Of a stretch of DNA of 64,000 bases, positions 1-9,491 are shown one piece after another. The stretch is from positions 1 through 64,000 of the forward strand of contig JADKGD010000022.1 of NCBI GenBank assembly GCA_016717145.1. Reading direction: 5' to 3'. A program made the translations under genes and the position numbers. A model generated the notes under the pieces. That model saw only the letters and a program-made list of their open reading frames with translations, was not told the origin of the DNA and searched no databases. The DNA is from Saprospiraceae bacterium (GTDB taxonomy: Bacteria > Bacteroidota > Bacteroidia > Chitinophagales > Saprospiraceae). How positions within the stretch are numbered: the first letter of the stretch is position 1; every line of letters begins with the position of its first letter.

Positions 1-135
1 CCCTACTGGGCGGCTGTACGTTAAATCGCTTGTTAGCATCTGGTTGATTGATTTGTTATAGGTTAATCATTCCAACTATTTTGCAACACTATTACGGATT
101 AGGACTCTATAAGCTGACCAAGTATCATTCAAATT
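1..135. other. Intergenic window edge, possible attC-like half site
   Basis: No gene is visible here. On the minus strand, downstream of the 136-1308 gene, bases 46 to about 17 read GATGCTAACAAGCGATTTAA. This resembles the left half (TAAC then AAGCG) of integron attC sites, but the window edge removes the rest, so symmetry cannot be judged. Confidence 0.2.
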
Positions 136-1308
136 TCATTTTAGAATGATTTTGAAGTTGTGTTGCTTCTCTGAAAGTATAACTCTTCCGAAATAAATTC
201 CACTTGTCAAATTAACCAAATCGATATCTATTTCACTTTCATTTTGAGCCGAAGCCTCCTGAATATATTGGCCAAGTTCATTAAATATAATAACTTTAAT
301 ATTATCCATAGGCTGCAAAAATCGAACTTTTACATTTCCTTGGGTAGGATTAGGATAAACTGATAAATTAAAGTCATTTTCAATTTCGACAACTTCCGTA
401 GTAATAAAATGATAAGGGTCTGATACTCTAGTGCAGTTTGCTGTTCCATTTGTTACCCGATATGAACCTGAAAGGAGTGGACAAAGAGTGTCAGTATTGT
501 ATGCAATAATGTCAAAGTTTTCGTTTATCCAATTTCCTGAAACGTCGCTAATCAAACAGTTATTTATGTTTGTAATTATTGGTTTAGGGTTTCCAGCAGC
601 ATATACACGAACAGGTAGTATAAACGAAGTTGTGTTCGTAGATGAAACTGTTACCGAAAATTTCAAACTATTTCCAGAATCCTCATAAACTCCAGAATTA
701 AAATTTACAGGAAAATGAACTTTTCCCATAAACTCGTCACTTGCATCAAAACAAGTAAGAGTAAATTTGTCCTCCTCATAAACTTCTATTCTGAAAGATC
801 TTTTTGTTAACACACCAGAAATTGTTTGGTTGATAGGTACAGGAGTGTTACCAAATTTTGGCGTTTGATAAATCATTTGACCAGTTTCATCATAATATTC
901 ATAATAAAAATCTGGTTCAGGTTCAACACCACCACATTGTGGTTCCCAAGAATTATTGGTTTGGACTAATGATAAATTACTCATTATTGTGAATGGAGTA
1001 TTTTTAGTGACTGTTAATTTGATATTGTAATCACCTGTGTTTTGATAATGATGTTTTTGAGGATTGTAAAGTGTACTAGTAGTACCGTCACCGAATTCCC
1101 ATAAATATGAATTAAAATTATCATCAAATAGTGGTATTATTTTTACACCGTTTGAATCAGAGTGACAGATTACATATCGTTCGCTACTAAGATTAAAGCC
1201 ATTAGCATTTGTGTCGAAGCCCTGTGATGTCTTTAATCTAAACAGTGGTTGTCCTTGAATTGTAGAACAAAATAGTATTATCTTTAAAGTAATAACTAGA
1301 TATTTCAT
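136..1308 (-). CDS. Secreted PKD-domain protein with T9SS sorting domain
   Basis: A 390-residue exported protein. Residues 1-20 form a hydrophobic signal peptide ending near IQGQ. A PKD-like fold is suggested by WEFGDG at 70-75 followed by a YNIKLTV strand near 94-100. The last ~75 residues are a typical type A T9SS domain, with YPNPTQG and a final run of alternating beta residues ending in KIILK. Such proteins cross the outer membrane through the Por secretion machinery and are released or anchored. The middle has no family I recognise. It lies 17 bp downstream of a lipoprotein gene on the same strand, so the two may be co-transcribed. The specific role is unknown. Confidence 0.85.
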   Translation of the reverse strand: MKYLVITLKIILFCSTIQGQPLFRLKTSQGFDTNANGFNLSSERYVICHSDSNGVKIIPLFDDNFNSYLWEFGDGTTSTLYNPQKHHYQNTGDYNIKLTVTKNTPFTIMSNLSLVQTNNSWEPQCGGVEPEPDFYYEYYDETGQMIYQTPKFGNTPVPINQTISGVLTKRSFRIEVYEEDKFTLTCFDASDEFMGKVHFPVNFNSGVYEDSGNSLKFSVTVSSTNTTSFILPVRVYAAGNPKPIITNINNCLISDVSGNWINENFDIIAYNTDTLCPLLSGSYRVTNGTANCTRVSDPYHFITTEVVEIENDFNLSVYPNPTQGNVKVRFLQPMDNIKVIIFNELGQYIQEASAQNESEIDIDLVNLTSGIYFGRVILSEKQHNFKIILK

Positions 1309-1325
1309 TGTATATATTTTTTTGA

Positions 1326-1754
1326 TTATTTATTAAATTCAATCCATTGTTCATATTTTTCACCCGGTGCATTATCAAGTGTATCTAAAAAATATAAAGT
1401 AAATTTGCTTTTGGAAAGTTCCAATACATCATATATAGTTGTATCATTATTTTCTATAAAAATTAACTTGTTATCAGTAAAACTATATGGAGCAATAATG
1501 TCTTGAAAAGGAAGATTTTGGTTTGAAAAATGTGCATAGATTTTCCCATCATCTTTAATGTCCCAATAACTACCTGAAGTAAAAAGTGTTTCTGATGTAT
1601 CATTACTTTGTGGGGTAATCTCGATATCAATCTGTTTAGAAATATTCCACTTTCCAATAATAGAAATTTCAGATAAATTGTTATCTTCTTTTGAACAAGC
1701 GTTTGCCACAAAAACAATAATAACTAATGTGCTAATAAATTTTAAATTAATCAT
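1326..1754 (-). CDS. Lipocalin-like lipoprotein
   Basis: A 142-residue lipoprotein starting at the ATG at 1754. An in-frame ATG at 1790 would add 12 polar residues in front of the signal peptide, so I prefer the internal start. The signal peptide ends in a lipobox VANAC with Cys20. The mature part has the GKWNISK opening, followed by paired strands around YWDIKDDGK and YSFTDNKLIF, the pattern of small Bacteroidota lipocalin-like lipoproteins. Ligand and role are unknown. It is followed by the T9SS protein gene after 17 bp, suggesting a two-gene unit that may be an accessory cassette. Confidence 0.75.
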   Translation of the reverse strand: MINLKFISTLVIIVFVANACSKEDNNLSEISIIGKWNISKQIDIEITPQSNDTSETLFTSGSYWDIKDDGKIYAHFSNQNLPFQDIIAPYSFTDNKLIFIENNDTTIYDVLELSKSKFTLYFLDTLDNAPGEKYEQWIEFNK

Positions 1755-2235
1755 TTTTAAATATTTTTTTGGCTGACCAGCAGTTCCCACTGTGTGTCCA
1801 ATATGGACTAAGTATCTTTTTCATTTTGAACTTTGCTATTTTATTTATCTTTATCCTTTGCCTTTGAATGTCTGCTTATTGTGTTTTCATCACAAATCTT
1901 AGATTTTCGAAGGACTTTTCCTATATAATCGATGCTAACTATCTTATCTGCGCACCAAATATATATTAAAGATACAAATGTACTCTTTTTTTATACACTT
2001 ATGTCATTTTTGGCATAACAATGTCATTCAAATATACGATTTGATATCTTCAAAAAACGATAAATATTTATGACCATTCCTGCTTTTACTTTTTGTATAA
2101 TATGTTGGCCGGCTTCATTGCCGTATGTCCTATGCCACGTTTACCATCTTGGGGCTTGAAAGGATGTGAAAAGTACAATCGACATGGTACTGTCTGTCCT
2201 TTTCATGTATTATAACTAAAAGTATGACCCTGCTT
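1755..2235. other. Intergenic region, no gene seen
   Basis: About 480 bp without a supportable gene between the lipoprotein start and the recombinase stop. It contains a near-dyad at 2000-2019 (TTATGTCA, TTTT, TGGCATAA) and a short CCCTG/CAGGG stem at 2228-2241 overlapping the recombinase stop, which might end its transcript. Nothing else was recognised. Confidence 0.5.
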
Positions 2236-3951
2236 TCAGGGCTGTGAAACAGATAACTTTAGCCCATCCAAAGGGCTGATCACATTTGTTAAACTTTGTG
2301 TAGTGACATGTGTATAGATCATTGTAGTCTTGACGTCTTTATGGCCTAACAGGTTTTGAATATACGGTAGTTGTACACCCGAATCCAAAAGATGTGTGGC
2401 GAAACAATGTCTTAAGGTATGCGGACCTACCCTTTTGGTTATCCCGGCTTTTTTTACCGCTTGGCTGACTACTTTCTGAACACTTCGTTCTGAATATTGA
2501 GTTTTTCTATCCTGCCCTTCAAAAAGCCATTGTTGTGGCATATGGGCATCAAAATATTTACGGAGCAATTGTTTTAGTGTTTGACTAAGCATGACCACTC
2601 TATCTTTATTCCCTTTACCATTTCGAATGACTACTTGGTTTCTGTCCCACCATACATCATCTACTTTCAATGACAATAGTTCATTGAGGCGTACGCCACA
2701 TCCATACAAGATAAAAAGCATTGCAATGTGTTTGACATTGGAGACATTTTGTAAAATATGATTGACTTCAATGGTGCTAAGGATGGTCGGGAGATGAAAT
2801 CCTTTTTTAGGCCTTGAGATATATTCTATTTTAAGATCTTGGCGGAATATGACTTTCTGATAATAATATTTGATGGCATTAATAGCAGTATGTATAGTGC
2901 TGGGTGCCATCTTTTTGCCTGATATATGGCTAAGATATTGATTTATTGAATGTTCATCTGCTATTGGAAGACTTTGTAAACCTAGGTATTGAGCAAATTT
3001 TATAATCTCAGGAACATAAGTATATATTGTACTCCAACTATTATTGCGTCGGATCATTGCGTCAGTATATTGCCTCAACAGATCATGATACTCACCAGGA
3101 TGTTTGGCCAGGAGATAGCTCTGTTTTTCTTGATTGCTAAAGTCCTTTTTATGGTATTGCAGCTGCTTCTGCCACAACCTGTTAATTACTTTGGTACCAC
3201 TTGTAGCATAATGGCTTTGGATGGCACTGATTACATCATTTTTGAAAGGAAGAAGCCATCTTTTAAATTCAGGTTCAAATCTGGCATTGGCAATATCTCT
3301 TATAAAATGAACATCTATACCATGACCTTTTAGTTTAACACAAATCATTTCCTTGTACTCAGGGGAATGGTAGATTTCTACTATTTTAGGTTCACAATGG
3401 ATCAAAATAAGCTCATAAATCCGTGCATATGTCGTCTCGTCCCAAAAAACGAAGTGAAGCTGAAGTTTGACAAGATTTTCTATACTTCCCCTTACACACC
3501 AGAGTTTTTGATGTTTATTCCAATAAGCCCCGGACAAGGCGCGGACCATTGATATATCCGTTTCCCGATAGGGCATCCATATCCATAATTTTTGTTGATT
3601 GTAGGTTATATTTACGCTATGATGACATGTTTGTTCATTTCTTGATGGGATACGATCCGGAGTAGCTGTAATATCAGGTGCTGTTGATGACACAAGGATA
3701 TTATTGTGTACTAATAGTTCAGAAGGTACATGTACTTTATCTTTATATACAGTGATGGGAATACCGAGTTGCTTCAAGCGTCCATAAGTTGTCACATCAT
3801 AGTCAATAAAATAACAACCGTGAGATTTTGTGAACTGGATAAAATCAGCACTTATTATCAATTCGGCTATGTCATTTCTAAATGAAAAAACGAAACCAAT
3901 TTTTGGCTGATCATGATAATGCAAAGGAAAAACATGGAGCATGATATACAT
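2236..3951 (-). CDS. Tyrosine recombinase (integrase) with long N-terminal extension
   Basis: A 571-residue site-specific recombinase. The C-terminal catalytic domain has the full set of residues: R421 in GVRLNELL, K446 or K449 in GKGNKDR, H511 and R514 in HTLRH, H537 in LLGH and the nucleophile Y546 in TTMIYTHV. A SAM-like core-binding domain precedes it at about 285-385. The first ~280 residues are an extension absent from XerC/D and not identified. The tail after the tyrosine (SPLD) resembles Bacteroidota integrases and IntI. The extra IntI patch between the GKGNKDR and HTLRH motifs is not present. It is divergent from a zinc-ribbon gene, with two palindromes between, and lies near two tRNA genes. 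Expected role: integration or inversion of a mobile segment. Confidence 0.9.
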   Translation of the reverse strand: MYIMLHVFPLHYHDQPKIGFVFSFRNDIAELIISADFIQFTKSHGCYFIDYDVTTYGRLKQLGIPITVYKDKVHVPSELLVHNNILVSSTAPDITATPDRIPSRNEQTCHHSVNITYNQQKLWIWMPYRETDISMVRALSGAYWNKHQKLWCVRGSIENLVKLQLHFVFWDETTYARIYELILIHCEPKIVEIYHSPEYKEMICVKLKGHGIDVHFIRDIANARFEPEFKRWLLPFKNDVISAIQSHYATSGTKVINRLWQKQLQYHKKDFSNQEKQSYLLAKHPGEYHDLLRQYTDAMIRRNNSWSTIYTYVPEIIKFAQYLGLQSLPIADEHSINQYLSHISGKKMAPSTIHTAINAIKYYYQKVIFRQDLKIEYISRPKKGFHLPTILSTIEVNHILQNVSNVKHIAMLFILYGCGVRLNELLSLKVDDVWWDRNQVVIRNGKGNKDRVVMLSQTLKQLLRKYFDAHMPQQWLFEGQDRKTQYSERSVQKVVSQAVKKAGITKRVGPHTLRHCFATHLLDSGVQLPYIQNLLGHKDVKTTMIYTHVTTQSLTNVISPLDGLKLSVSQP

Positions 3952-4006
3952 TTTAATTGCAAATAAAGTGAATTATATTAATTATAACAAACTTATTTAC
4001 AGTATT

Positions 4007-4052
4007 ATACGTTTATAAACGTATGTTACGGTAATATACGTATATTACCGTA
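4007..4052. promoter_or_regulatory. Two perfect palindromes in divergent promoter region
   Basis: Two perfect palindromes lie almost back to back between the recombinase (start 3951, minus) and the zinc-ribbon gene (start 4110, plus). The first, ATACGTTTATAAACGTAT, is 18 bp at 4007-4024. The second is 26 bp at 4027-4052, with half site TACGGTAATATAC. Placement suggests operators shared by both genes, or a recombinase binding or crossover site. Which of these is right cannot be told from sequence. Confidence 0.7.
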
Positions 4053-4109
4053 TTTTACCCTTATTTACTTCTTTTCTTAATGGGCACAACTTAAAAAATA
4101 CAAGCCTTT

Positions 4110-4502
4110 ATGGACAAATCATCTTTACTACACATCCATAACACCTCCCAAAGACACTGTAGGTTGTGCAAGCAACCCTTTAAAGGAAGGGCCGATAAAA
4201 TTTTCTGCTCAGCTACCTGCAAAGCGCAATACCATATCAAACGCAATAAAGTCACACACACAGCTTCTGAACGCATCGACAAAATCCTCCACCGCAACCG
4301 ATCCATCCTCCTCGAACTAATGGGCAAAGAAGGCAAGCAAAACAACCTGGATAAAAAGATACTTGATGCTAAAAAATTTAACTGGACTTACATCACACAC
4401 TACCACATCAATTCCCAAAACAAAACCGTCCATTATATCTATGACTTCTCCTGGATGATATTTAGTGACCAGGAAGTACTTATTAAAAGAATATCAACGT
4501 GA
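4110..4502 (+). CDS. Small Cys4 zinc-ribbon protein
   Basis: A 130-residue protein with a treble-clef-like Cys4 motif: C17, C20, C33 and C37 (CRLC then CSATC). A basic helical stretch and a C-terminal part rich in aromatic residues follow. No signal peptide, so cytoplasmic. Small Zn-ribbon proteins of this sort are common in Bacteroidota and often sit with mobile DNA. It is divergent from the recombinase with palindromes in the 158-bp gap, so it may be the regulator or a recombination directionality partner; this is inference. A CTGTGGC/GCCACAG hairpin 42 bp downstream could end its transcript. Confidence 0.7.
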   Translation: MDKSSLLHIHNTSQRHCRLCKQPFKGRADKIFCSATCKAQYHIKRNKVTHTASERIDKILHRNRSILLELMGKEGKQNNLDKKILDAKKFNWTYITHYHINSQNKTVHYIYDFSWMIFSDQEVLIKRIST

Positions 4503-5025
4503 AGAGCGCAAAAGAAATAGTCGCAAACTATTTTAGCTCTGAACTGTGGCCGCCTTGCCACAGCTGGAAAGCATTTGATATTTGGCACATAACTTTTCTC
4601 TTTTGTAGCTTTGGCGAGTATTTTTAACCCGCATAAATTTTGAAAAAAAACAACATTTCATTTAGTTCTTTTTCTGGACAGAGCACCAAACATTTTGGTT
4701 GCGATTTGTTTTTTGATTTAAAAAATCCCAGATAAGCCGCACCTCTGAAAACGTGTATACAAACAGGTGATGACCTTTGGCTTTGCCGGGGTAATAATTG
4801 GCGCCCCGTTTGAATTCATATTGTCTTGTAGTGACACGATCGTGTTTTTACAAAGATAATGAAAAAAATTAAGAAAAAATCTTCTAATGAAAGTACTTTT
4901 GTTGGAATAAAACATTGATTTAAAAAGGTCGAATAAATTGAAAAAGTACTACATAAAAAAGTGTGAAACTTACTAGTGAGACCTGTATGTTGAAATATCA
5001 ACCCGCTCTATTTCGTCACTGAGCA
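4503..5025. other. Intergenic region with one hairpin
   Basis: About 520 bp without a supportable gene. A 7-bp stem with 6-nt loop (CTGTGGC at 4544-4550, GCCACAG at 4557-4563) follows the zinc-ribbon gene. The rest is AT-rich with no ORF that looks coding. Confidence 0.5.
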
Positions 5026-5066
5026 TAAAAAAACCGCCAATTAATGCACTGATTAATAGCGGTTTA
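5026..5066 (-). terminator. Rho-independent terminator after tRNA genes
   Basis: An AAACCGC/GCGGTTT stem at 5031-5066, preceded on the plus strand by an A run, which becomes a T run on the minus strand. It lies directly downstream of the tRNA-Gly/tRNA-Leu pair. Confidence 0.7.
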
Positions 5067-5083
5067 TATAATGTTTAAAGCTG

Positions 5084-5167
5084 TACCCGGAGCCGGAATC
5101 GAACCGGCACGACCGTGAGGTCACAGGATTTTAAGTCCTGCGTGTCTACCAGTTCCACCACCCGGGC
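5084..5167 (-). tRNA. tRNA-Leu (anticodon TAA)
   Basis: Read on the minus strand, the acceptor stem starts GCCCGGG and closes with TCCGGGT using two G-T pairs. The anticodon arm is CAGGA, loop CTTAAAA, TCCTG, giving anticodon TAA for leucine. A variable arm is present, as expected for tRNA-Leu, and the T arm has GGTTCGATTCC. The CCA end is not encoded. It is 15 bp downstream of tRNA-Gly, so both are probably cut from one transcript. Confidence 0.93.
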
Positions 5168-5182
5168 ATTGACTTTAAAAAA

Positions 5183-5258
<76 letters not shown>

Positions 5259-5335
5259 GTACTGCTTTTGATGACTTTTATTAAAAGCGACGCAAAGATA
5301 AACACTTATATGTCACTTGTGCAAGTTTTTTAAAA

Positions 5336-6608
5336 CTAAAATATTAAAAAAATATTAAAAATCTCCGGCAAAATTTTAAACATCGTGCCACTTTCCACCA
5401 TTGCATTGAGTTCCAATCCGTTAAGAATTGCGAGCTCTTTGTGTTTGGCGGATGGCATATTATTTTCCTGCAGCAATTGTTGTAAGCTTGCTGTTTTTTT
5501 TGTTTCGACAATCTTAATTAAAGCCGGCTTCTTATTTATCTTAGCCTGATCAGTTAATACTTTAAAATTTTTCATGGTATTCTGAAAATTCGAAAAATAA
5601 GTATTAAAGTCTGTTTTGGTGCTCAATCCGTGAAATTTATAGATCATCTTATTATACTCAATCAAATAAGTCAGCACCCTAAGTGGCGGTGATTGACTCT
5701 GTTGTTGTTGTCCATTTGCATCTGTGGCTGGAAGAACTTCTGATAATAGGGCTATAGCAGGCAGGCCATTTACACTTAAATTTGTGGCTTCCAAAACGGT
5801 TAAATTATTTTCCGTTATTACCTTGTCTTTTGCAGCATTCAGACTTGTTTCCTGCGACAGTTCAAAAATTATCATGGCTTTTCCATTTTCAGGTGCCATC
5901 TGGACTTGTGCGGGAGAGTTCAATAGCTTCCATTTTTCCGGTACCGGAAATTGAAATTTCAACTCAGGATGGTAAAATATACTATTTTCCACGAAACCCT
6001 GCTTTGGATCAATTATAACCAATCTTAGTGCTGTAAGCGACACCCAGTTTATCAGATTCTGTCTCATGGTCTCTGCTAAATTTTAGAAACATAAGCCCAA
6101 TGCCTTGTTGCGCTACATCAGCAAACTTTTGAAAATCCTTAGAAACTATTAAACCACCTATAAAAATTATCTGCGTTAAAATTTGATCGCGATATTGCCT
6201 GGCTGAATGTTTTGCTGCTATATGTCCAATTTCATGCCCAAGCACACCTGCAAATTCAGCTTCATTGTTAAAATGCCCCATAATGCCACGTGTAAAATAA
6301 ACATAACCACCTGGTACTGCGAAAGCATTTACTACAGGTGAGTCAAGAATCTTAAATTCATAGGGAATATTGGGTCTATGTGAAATGGCACCCATTTGTT
6401 TTCCTTTTTCATTGATAAATGCCTGCATCGTAGGGTTGTCATACAAGCCGTATTGTGCTACTATCTGTGGATCTGATTCCTTACCTAGTGCCAATTCCTG
6501 ACTTTCAGACATTAAAGTAAGTTCACGTTTGCCTGTAACAGGGTTTCGCGCGCAAGATCCTATTATGATCAGAACCAAACTAAAAATAACTAATTTACAT
6601 TTGTTCAT
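5336..6608 (-). pseudogene. M48-family metallopeptidase lipoprotein, internally deleted and out of frame
   Basis: The first part (6608 to about 6009) encodes a lipoprotein signal with lipobox IIGSC (Cys19), then an M48 peptidase domain with HEIGH at 125-129 and the downstream glutamate in HETESD (E184). After KIGYN it hits a stop. The second part, in another frame (to 5336), resumes at DPKQGFVENS and continues to the usual C-terminal region of Bacteroidota M48 lipoproteins. Roughly 100 codons normally between these parts (second half of the peptidase domain) appear missing, and the join at about 6005-6015 is out of frame. A deletion rather than a one-base error is therefore likely, so the gene is probably non-functional. 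Intact relatives are periplasmic quality-control proteases. Confidence 0.75.
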
Positions 6609-6701
6609 GGCCGATATTTATTTTATTAACGTAATATACTCACTTTTAAGACTTAAAATAAGAATAAAGTTTCAAAATTAAAAAACTTTTGTATTGATAT
6701 T

Positions 6702-9338
6702 TTACCCCTCACCATTTTCGATCAACTTCCTTAATTCATGAAGCTTTAGCATACATTCTATCGGTGTCATAGTATTCAGATCCAAATGCTTAATACTTTC
6801 TTTCAATTGACCTGCAAGAGGGTCTATTGTTTCAAACAAACTCATCTGAAAGTTATTTGGTATGATTTGTCTCGCATTGTTTCTCAAATCAGTGCCTTTT
6901 TTTCTGCCCTCATCAGGCAATCCTTCAATAGATTTTTGCTCCAATTCCTGCAAAATTTCCATTGCCCGATTGATAATATCACGAGGCATACCTGCCATTG
7001 CTGCCACATGAATGCCAAAACTGTGTTCGCACCCACCTTCCATCAATTTACGAAGAAAGATAACTTTATTGCCTACTTCTCGAGTAGCGACATTATAATT
7101 TTTAATCCTTGGGTATTTTTCAGCCAGTTCGTTAAGTTCATGATAATGCGTAGCAAATAATGTTTTTGGACCCAGCTTACCGTTGTGTAAAAACTCAGCC
7201 AATGACCATGCAATTGAAATCCCATCATAAGTAGACGTTCCTCTGCCTATCTCATCCAGGAGAATCAGACTTCGTTTAGATATATTGTTCATGATGCTGG
7301 CAGTTTCATTCATTTCAAGCATGAAAGTGGACTCACCACTGGATATATTGTCACTTGCTCCTACCCTAGTGAAAATTTTATCTACCAGACCTATTTTTGC
7401 GCTTTTAGCGGGTACATAAGACCCCATTTGTGCCATGAGTACAATCAGGGCTGTCTGTCTCAATACGGCCGATTTTCCTGACATATTCGGGCCGGTTATC
7501 ATCATAATTTGGGTGTCGGCATTATCGAGACAAATATCATTAGGTACATAAGACTGACCAAGAGCCAATTGACGTTCAATTACAGGATGTCTTGCTTCAA
7601 CGATATTTATCTCTAAACTATCATCTACTTCCGGTCTGCAATAATTATATTTTATAGCTGTATTGGCAAATGAAAGGATACAATCCAGGACACCAATATT
7701 TCTCGCATTTTGTTGGATGGAATCAACATATTCAGCTGCTAATAACACCAGGTCATGATACAACTTTTCTTCAAGTTCTGCTATTTTTTCTTCCGCCGTA
7801 AGTATTTTTGATTCAAGGATTTTGAGATCTTCGGAGATGTACCGTTCGGCATTGGAAAGTGTCTGCTTTCTGATCCAGGTATCAGGGATGCGGTCATGGT
7901 CCTTATATTTATTGGTGACTTCAAGATAATAACCAAATACATTGTTAAAACCAATTTTCAAACTGGTTATGCCGGTTCTTTCAGCTTCTGAATTTTGAAT
8001 GTCCAGTAATAATTCTTTACTATTGGAAATAACATTTCGAAGGTCATCCAATGTTTCATTACATCCTTTTTTAATGACATTTCCTTTGCTTACCATCGAT
8101 GGCGGATCTTCGGCCAACGTTTTGGCAATTTCTTCTTTTAATTTTTGACAAAGTAAAAGTTTATCCGCCAAAATACCCAAAGCGTCATTACCGCTTAGTT
8201 TTAATATCAAAATAATATCGGGCAGTAATTCCAATGACTTTTTAAGTTGTAATAATTCTCTGGGTGATATTTTTTCCATAGCGAGCTTGGAAGCAATCCG
8301 TTCTATATCACCTATTTGCCTGATAAGTAAAGATAAAGATTCAAGGTCAAAATATTTATCAACAAAATAAGATACCATATCAAGCCTCGTCTGGATTTTT
8401 TCGATGGAAAGCAACGGAAGTAAAATCCAGTTTTTGAGTAACCTGGCACCCATAGGAGATACTGTTTTATCCATTACCTGTGACAGAGAACTCCCAGATT
8501 CATGCGCGCTTCTGATCAACTCCAGATTGCGCACGGTAAATCGATCCAGCCAAACATAATTTTCCGATTGAATTCTAGTTATGCCGGCTATATGGTTTAA
8601 TTTATCATTCTGCGTAGATGCCAGATAATGAAGAATGGCGCCACCTGCAACCTGCGCTAAAGGCAACTCTTCAATACCAAAACCCTTGAGATTTGTAACT
8701 CCAAATTTATCCAGGAGTTTCTCCCGGGAGTAATCATAGGTAAAAACCCATTCTTCGATACCATAGAAGTAATACCGATCTCCAAATGTACGGCTATAGT
8801 CTTTGGAAAAAGACTTGGAGTAGATGATCTCTGACGGACCAAAACCATCAATTAACTTTTCTATCGTGGCCGCATTACCTTCGCTTACTAAAAATTCTCC
8901 AGTGGAGATGTCTAAAAATGCAACGCCCAATTCATTTTTGGTGGTAAAATGTATGGCTGCCAGATAATTGTTTGACTTTCGGTCCAGAATGGTATCATCG
9001 ATTGTCACGCCGGGTGTTACGACGTCGGTTACACCTCTGTGGACTATCTTCTTATCTTTACTTGGTTTTTCAAGTTGTTCACATATGGCCACTCTGTAAC
9101 CGGCCCTGACTAATTTAGGCAGATACACATCAAGCGAATGATAGGGAAATCCGGCAAGCTCTATGTCATCACCTCCATTATTTCTTTTAGTAAGCACAAT
9201 ACCCAAAATGTCAGCAGTTTTGATGGCATCATCAGCAAATGTCTCATAAAAATCACCTACTCTATACAATAAAATAGCATCAGGATGTTTGGCTTTCAAT
9301 TTAAAATACTGAGCCATGAGCGGAGTTACCTTGCTCAT
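6702..9338 (-). CDS. mutS: DNA mismatch repair protein MutS
   Basis: A full-length MutS of 878 residues if started at the ATG at 9338; an upstream in-frame ATG at 9401 would add 21 residues not seen in the family. The N-terminal mismatch-recognition domain carries the GDFYETF signature, whose phenylalanine and glutamate contact the mispair. The ATPase domain has the P-loop GPNMSGKS, Walker B ILLDEIGRGTS and the ATHYHEL histidine motif. The C-terminal tail is the short helical dimerisation part. It recognises mispairs and recruits MutL. No mutL is nearby. The gene follows the broken M48 gene on the same strand at 93 bp. Confidence 0.97.
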   Translation of the reverse strand: MSKVTPLMAQYFKLKAKHPDAILLYRVGDFYETFADDAIKTADILGIVLTKRNNGGDDIELAGFPYHSLDVYLPKLVRAGYRVAICEQLEKPSKDKKIVHRGVTDVVTPGVTIDDTILDRKSNNYLAAIHFTTKNELGVAFLDISTGEFLVSEGNAATIEKLIDGFGPSEIIYSKSFSKDYSRTFGDRYYFYGIEEWVFTYDYSREKLLDKFGVTNLKGFGIEELPLAQVAGGAILHYLASTQNDKLNHIAGITRIQSENYVWLDRFTVRNLELIRSAHESGSSLSQVMDKTVSPMGARLLKNWILLPLLSIEKIQTRLDMVSYFVDKYFDLESLSLLIRQIGDIERIASKLAMEKISPRELLQLKKSLELLPDIILILKLSGNDALGILADKLLLCQKLKEEIAKTLAEDPPSMVSKGNVIKKGCNETLDDLRNVISNSKELLLDIQNSEAERTGITSLKIGFNNVFGYYLEVTNKYKDHDRIPDTWIRKQTLSNAERYISEDLKILESKILTAEEKIAELEEKLYHDLVLLAAEYVDSIQQNARNIGVLDCILSFANTAIKYNYCRPEVDDSLEINIVEARHPVIERQLALGQSYVPNDICLDNADTQIMMITGPNMSGKSAVLRQTALIVLMAQMGSYVPAKSAKIGLVDKIFTRVGASDNISSGESTFMLEMNETASIMNNISKRSLILLDEIGRGTSTYDGISIAWSLAEFLHNGKLGPKTLFATHYHELNELAEKYPRIKNYNVATREVGNKVIFLRKLMEGGCEHSFGIHVAAMAGMPRDIINRAMEILQELEQKSIEGLPDEGRKKGTDLRNNARQIIPNNFQMSLFETIDPLAGQLKESIKHLDLNTMTPIECMLKLHELRKLIENGEG

Positions 9339-9491
9339 ATCGTCTGTAGAAGTAATGGTCGGTTTGCTCAAAATAGTATTTAAATAGGCACTAAAAATCA
9401 ATAATTGACAAAAATATGATTTTGTGCGTTATTTTAAGAATGTCGTATGATAAATTTTTATACATTAAAATCATCTTGGGTCAAAAATCCA

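Noticed and set aside
2989..3333. 114-codon plus-strand frame inside the recombinase gene
   Set aside because: Antisense shadow; composition is not protein-like and the minus-strand gene has clear motifs.
4027..4052. Telomere-resolvase (hairpin telomere) site
   Set aside because: The palindrome with a TATACGTATA-like centre is suggestive, but the recombinase has ordinary integrase motifs and nothing indicates a linear replicon.
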